DNA from: Coptis chinensis
Lineage: Eukaryota; Streptophyta; Magnoliopsida; Ranunculales; Ranunculaceae
Length of the DNA stretch: 64,000 nt
NCBI GenBank assembly: GCA_015680905.1
Contig: CM027377.1
Span: forward strand, 57,681,501-57,745,500
Reading direction: 5' to 3'
Notes under the pieces: generated by a model
Databases searched by the model: none
The model's input: only the letters and a program-made list of their open reading frames with translations
Told to the model about the DNA's origin: nothing
Shown here: one piece after another, positions 59,539 through 64,000 of the stretch
How positions within the stretch are numbered: the stretch's first letter is position 1
Layout of the letters: every line of letters begins with the position of its first letter
Position numbers and translations under genes: made by a program

Positions 59539-60110
59539 ATGGGTGAAGAAAGAGAGACTCCTCTCTTCGACTTCTACAAAGCTTTGAGCGATAGCCCTAA
59601 ATCTTGCATCGTTCTAGCAGATCCAGTGGAGGATTTTCGAATCCCCCCAAACATATTTAATTTGGTACCCGTTTTCCATGGTTTAGGCCATGAAAACCTT
59701 ACCAACACATGCGGGATTGAACAAGTCCTTACAACATTCCATCATCCTACGGTTGGTGCGGAACAAATTAAACCGAGGGTATTTCCCTTCACCTTAGCCA
59801 ATAAAAGCGTCTTGGTTAAGCGCCCAAGCGCTTAACTCGTGGACTCGTGGGCTAAACTTGTTCAGCCTATTTATGGAACATTTTACCCACCCCTAAAGAC
59901 GGATGAAATGCTTTCCAAGATTCATTTCTTTCGTAACCCTCATGAATCATTTTCTCGAGGCTTGGAATCGCTTTCACCGACCGCTAATAGAGTGTCCACA
60001 CCATAACCTAGCAAAAGACACATTAATTAGGTGCCTTTTTCAAAGGACTTCAACATCACCATAAAGAAGTCCTTGACATAATGAATGGGGGTAGTTTCCT
60101 AAGTAAAGGA
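59539..60110 (+). pseudogene. Gypsy gag with start codon
   Basis: An ATG at 59539 begins MGEERETPLFDFYKAL and the frame runs 98 codons, including GLGHENLTNTCGIEQVLTTF, before a frameshift near 59800. The following Gag core is co-linear with 4890-5300. It supplies the N terminus missing from the upstream copy. Confidence 0.7.
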
Positions 60111-61250
60111 GCCTCGAGGCTTACAAATTTTTAGAAGAACAAACTAAACGCTAATAACAATTGGGAGTGATGATATCCCCCCCTACTAGTTCCTCTTCAA
60201 CGCTTAAGGCCACGGTATGTTTGAGATGAAACCCGATCCGTAACTTAAAAATTTAATCGAATCTCTAACTAAAAAGTAGAGGCTATTTCTATTCAACAAA
60301 GCCTATTCCCGCCATGAATGTCAACTCCAACCCATGTAATTTTGTTTGAGTCCCGAAAGCACCTCGACTCCTATTGTCCTCTCAGCCTATGAACAACAAC
60401 AATTAGAGCAAGATAATGTTTGCTCCATTAATAACTATCCTATTCCTAATGCCCCATGGAGACAACATCCCAACTTTAGTTGGCTTAAACAATCAACAAG
60501 TTACAACCGTGGTTTAATAACCAAAATGTTAGGCAAACAAACAACTATAATCAAGCTCCACCTAGGCAAGGACAGGGGACAAGGTCGTGGAAATTATAAT
60601 AATTATAACAACCAAGCTAAAACCACGACAAGGTGTAGCACAAGGTCAGAATAATTATAATAATTATAATACCAATAGAGGTATCGTTCGGTAACAATAG
60701 TAACTATCAAAACCCACCCATAAATAATCAACGGAGATAGTTCCGCCGCACCACCGCGGACTACTACACCTACACAACCGACCATATCGACGCCTTTATA
60801 CAAGTTACCTAACAACTTTTCCAATCAATGACTCAATCAAACCAATGATATTACAATCCATAAATCGGGGCATACAACAGTTAGCCCAAGAGAAAGCCCA
60901 ACCAAAAGGTGTTTCCGTGACAAGCGATACCAAACCCTAAAACAACAAAACAGCCTTTGAGGTAAACGGTAATACTAGTATGGAAACGACAATAGTAGGT
61001 GACCTAAATGCCATCACCACTCTCCGGCCTCGAAAAGTGGTTGATAACAAAGTAAATATGCCTATAGTTACCCCATCGATCCTCCCTACACCGGATATCG
61101 AACTAGATAATCGAAATAGAAACCAAGAACCTACCACCGTAGAGGTACCGGTTAAACCACAACCTAAGAAACAGAAAAGCCAAGGTTACACATCAAGTCG
61201 AGCCATACGCTAAATATAGAGCTTAAACCACCATTCCTCAAAAATTAGCC
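60111..61250 (+). pseudogene. Gypsy gag-protease linker, decayed
   Basis: Co-linear with 5290-6420: Asn-rich low-complexity sequence around 60590-60680, and the block DLNAITTLRPRKVVDNKV near 61000-61055, the A-I-T-L-R-S-G spacer with altered residues. Several frameshifts. Confidence 0.6.
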
Positions 61251-61860
61251 ATGCTAACTGTGGATAGCAACTTCGAGGAGATTAGGAACGTTTTCAAAAA
61301 TCTAACGATAAACCTTCCTTTTCTCGAAGCTATTAAAAGCTACCTAATCACACTAAGTTTCTTAAAGAGTTCAGGCACTACTAGGCGAAGACCAACATAC
61401 CTAAAGACGCTTTTTAACCTGAACAATTCCCAACTTTATCCAAAAATAATGGAATTGTTAAGTACAAGGACCCCGGTCGCCCCATCAGAAATGCACCTTA
61501 GGAGATTCCCACACGACGACCGCTTTTTATTAGACCGGGGGCAAGTGTTAACTTACTCCCCGTATTACTTGTATAAACAAATAGGTCTACAGGAAATGCA
61601 ACCTACAAAAAATAACATTGCAATTAGCGGACAGTCTATTAAGTATCCTAAAGGGTGTAGTGGAAAACGTGCTTGTTAAGGTTCAGGATTTCTACTATCC
61701 CGCTGGATTTTGTTATCCTCGATACGTAAGTCGCTAATGACTCAGCATCCATCATCTTAGGGTTTCCTTTTTAGCAACCGCCAACGACTTATTAATTACC
61801 GCTGATGGTAAGATGTCCTTATCTTTGGCCATCTCACAATTGAGGTAAATGTTTTAAAAT
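61251..61860 (+). pseudogene. Gypsy aspartic protease, decayed
   Basis: Co-linear with 6420-7017. The active-site segment is shifted out of frame near 61535, where the equivalent of DLGASVNLLP is broken, and YLYKQIGLQEMQPTK follows. Clearly more decayed than the upstream copy. Confidence 0.65.
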
Positions 61861-62470
61861 GATGAAACAGTTACCGATTCATCTATAGATGGGGAGGTTA
61901 GTATGATCGGAGAGCTTAGCTCAAGATTATTTTAACAACACGCTTCCCGAAAACAATATGTACAAATTCCTTTCTTTTGGAAAGTCAAATTTTGTAAATG
62001 ACTCCTACTTAGAGGAAGTCAACACCATCCTTGAGTCCACACCATTGTAGACACTTCGGGTTGCTCCATTATATTGAGTATGAAGACTTGCTACCTAAGC
62101 AAGTATTCATTATGCAAAATGAGGACCCCGATTTAAACATCTATTGATTTTCCTTCCACCCCCTGCTTAAACCCTTCCCCGTGAGTTAAAATATATTCAA
62201 CTCCGATCCGATGGTAGTCATCCGTAATTATATCTTCTCTGTTATCTATGGATGAAGAGACACGTTTAATCCGGGTGATTAGGGAACATCACCGAGATTG
62301 GTTGGTCCCTAGTCGACATTAAGGGAATTGACCCTAATGTTTGCACTCATCGATCCATTTGAGGATAACGCCAAGACTTCTCGCTAACCTCGCCACTTTG
62401 AACCCCCGCCATGAAAGAGGTGGTTAGGGAAGAAGTCTTACGACACTCGACGCGGGTATCATATACCCCA
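61861..62470 (+). other. Gypsy spacer before RT
   Basis: Decayed sequence between protease and RT. Its first 180 bp align with 7018-7200. Scattered phrases such as TRRITIEIGWSLVDIKGIDP-like reading fit the N-terminal extension of Gypsy RT but are frameshifted. Confidence 0.4.
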
Positions 62471-63090
62471 TCTTCGATAGCTTAATGGGTAAGCCCCATT
62501 CATCTAGTTCCTAAGAAATCGGGAGTTACCATGGTTCAGAACGGAAAGGGTGACTATGTTGTCACACAAGGTCCTATGAAATGGAGGGATCGTATTGATT
62601 ACAGACGCTTAAATGCTATGACACGAAAGGATCACTTTCCTTTACCTTTATAGATCAAATGCTCGAACTTAGCCGGGTCATGCTTTTTATTGTTTTCTCG
62701 ATGGCTACTCGTGCTATTTTCAGATTATTATTGATATTGATGACCAAGAAAAGACTACCTTCACATGTCCCTTTGGAACGATGCCTATAAACTAATGCCT
62801 TTTGGCCTTTGTAATGCTCCCCGAACCTTCCAAATGTGTATGCTTCATATATTTAGTGACATGGGTATCGCTTTATGGAAGTTTTCATGGATGATTTTTC
62901 TATCTATGGAGACTCCTTCACACGATTTGTTTGTCTAACCCGCCTAAGGTTTTGACAAGGTGTGAAGAAAAGAGCCTCGCTTTTAAACTGGGAAAAGTGT
63001 CATTTCATGGTGAAAAGGGCATAGTACTAGGTCACATTATATCTAGTGATGGCATCAAGTGGATAAGGCCAAACTAGATAAGATAGCTTA
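62471..63090 (+). pseudogene. Gypsy reverse transcriptase
   Basis: Blocks in order: HLVPKKSGVTMV (62496 on), then MKWRDRIDYRRLNAMTRKDH and FPLPL, then remnants of the palm, and VFMDDFSIYGD near 62883. FMDD is the catalytic box. Stops and frameshifts separate each block. It copies RNA into DNA in active relatives. Confidence 0.75.
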
Positions 63091-63780
63091 CTTTACCTAA
63101 ACCACGGACCGTCCGCGGATATTAGAGCCTTTCTAGGCCATGCAGGTTTTATAGGCAATTTATTAAAGACTTGTCGAAAAATAGCTAGGCCTTTAACTAA
63201 TCTGCTTTTGAAAGATGCAATCTTTGATTTTAATTTTAACCGTAAGTAGGCTTTTGAAACTTTAAAAGTCGCCTCTAACCTCTCGCACCAATTATACAGC
63301 CTCCCCGATTGGTCTAAACCTTCGAACTCATGTGTGATGCTAGTGACTATGCAAAGGTGGAGTGCCTTGGGACAAAAACTAGATAATAAGTCCACGGCCA
63401 TTTATTATGCTAGTAAAACATTAAACGATGCTCAACAAAATTATTCAACTACGAAAAAAGAATTTTAGCCGCCATTTATGCTTTAGATAAGTTTCGGCCC
63501 TTATTTGGTTGGTTCTAAAACTTTAGTTTACACACGGACCATGCAAATTTTAAGTACCTTCTTGCAAAGAAGGATGCTAAGCGAGATTAATCCGATGGAT
63601 CCTTCTCCGCAAGAGTTCACATTAGAAATAAAGGACAAAAGAGGGTCAAAACGAAGTTGCCGTAACCACTTATCTAGACTCACAAATGACGCATCGATCG
63701 ATTCTCGAGTCCATACCGGACTCTTTTCCCCGATGAGCATCTCAGATGCCATTTTTTCAAAGACCATGGTATGCCGACAT
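63091..63780 (+). pseudogene. Gypsy RNase H region
   Basis: Contains RAFLGHAGFI near 63127 (RT connection), ELMCDASDYA near 63325 with the catalytic aspartate of the RNase H domain, AIYYASKTLNDAQQNY near 63398, and the TTKKEF block. Frameshifts break the reading near 63160, 63310 and 63460. Confidence 0.7.
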
Positions 63781-64000
63781 TGTAAATTATCTAGCGGCTG
63801 ATGTTATGCCTTATAATTGGTCAAGGAATGAACGTAAAAAGTTTTAGCCGAGTTAAGTTATACTACCGGGATGAGCCCTACCTTTTAAGTATTGTGCGGA
63901 TCGATTATTTGTCGTTGTATTCCCCGGTGGGAATATAATGAAGTTCTATCGCTCGCCATGACAAAGAGTGTGGTGGACATTTTAGTGGGATGAAAACAGC
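63781..64000 (+). pseudogene. Gypsy integrase start (cut by window end)
   Basis: Reads NYLAADVMPYNWSRNERKKF, then YYRDEPYLLSIVRIDYLSL-like shifted text, and a CGGHFSGM-like block at the end. This fits the H-H-C-C zinc-binding start of Gypsy integrase (usual H-x-S-x-x-G-G-H-x-G). Incomplete. Confidence 0.55.

Larger units (their letters stand above)
57396..64000 (+). mobile_element. Athila/Tat-type Gypsy element with gag-pol remnants (truncated by window)
   Basis: Order: LTR, leader, gag, linker, protease, RT, RNase H, integrase start. This is the only element in the window in which Gypsy RT was found. Its gag, linker and protease are co-linear with 4866-7017, so it shows what the RT-less segment has lost. 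All frames are broken. Confidence 0.8.

Overview
The window is plant nuclear DNA, from an angiosperm and most likely a eudicot. It is AT-rich and dominated by plant LTR-retrotransposon lineages (Athila/Tat-type and Ogre/Tat-type Gypsy, and Copia), CACTA, hAT and Mutator-type DNA transposons, microsatellites and decayed copies of plant genes (a SPIRRIG-type BEACH-WD40 protein, TAP46, MOS2 and SmD1). I see no intact host gene, tRNA, rRNA or CRISPR array. Almost every coding region is broken, so this is a heterochromatin-like graveyard of nested insertions.

Layout. (1) 1-14.3 kb: a chain of related Athila/Tat-type Gypsy pieces. Two full LTRs (3386-4866 and 11221-12667) and a diverged LTR start (13264) are each preceded by a similar 3' region that ends in a small hairpin and a G-rich polypurine tract. 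Between the two full LTRs lies a gag-protease segment without reverse transcriptase, followed by an intact 211-codon ORF. (2) 14.35-16.35 kb: the 3' part of a CACTA (En/Spm) element with transposase-related exons and a recognisable terminus at 16353. (3) 16.35-41.5 kb: a broken BEACH-WD40 gene copy used as a landing pad. A 3.36-kb hAT element sits in it with a perfect 8-bp duplication. A Copia element in minus orientation lies 4 bp after its natural stop codon. The Copia 5' LTR is itself split by a 12.4-kb Gypsy element that keeps gag and protease but no RT. That Gypsy element holds a 1.03-kb Mutator-type MITE with a perfect 9-bp duplication. A further 1.8-kb inverted-repeat element lies in the gene's 3' flank at 39.6-41.5 kb.

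(4) 41.8-49.1 kb: a 1.6-kb solo LTR, the first two exons of a TAP46-like gene, and a field of tandem and inverted repeats built on the dyad GCAACAT-N-ATGTTGC, interrupted by a second, minus-oriented solo LTR. (5) 49.5-57.4 kb: three CACTA-like left termini (one weak), long CA and CT microsatellites, a small LINE fragment, and intronless fragments of MOS2 and SmD1 that follow the last CACTA terminus. (6) 57.4-64 kb: another Athila/Tat-type element starts inside the SmD1 copy. It is related to the element in region 1 but still carries recognisable gag, protease, RT, RNase H and the start of integrase, all frameshifted. It runs off the window end.

The elements do not work together as a pathway. 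What the window records is an order of insertions, readable from target-site duplications: gene copy, then hAT and Copia, then Gypsy inside Copia, then MITE inside Gypsy. The most useful points for a second look are the RT-less gag-protease elements in two Gypsy lineages, the recurring hairpin/polypurine module, the apparent internal promoter with a conserved downstream ORF start, and the CACTA-associated host-gene fragments.
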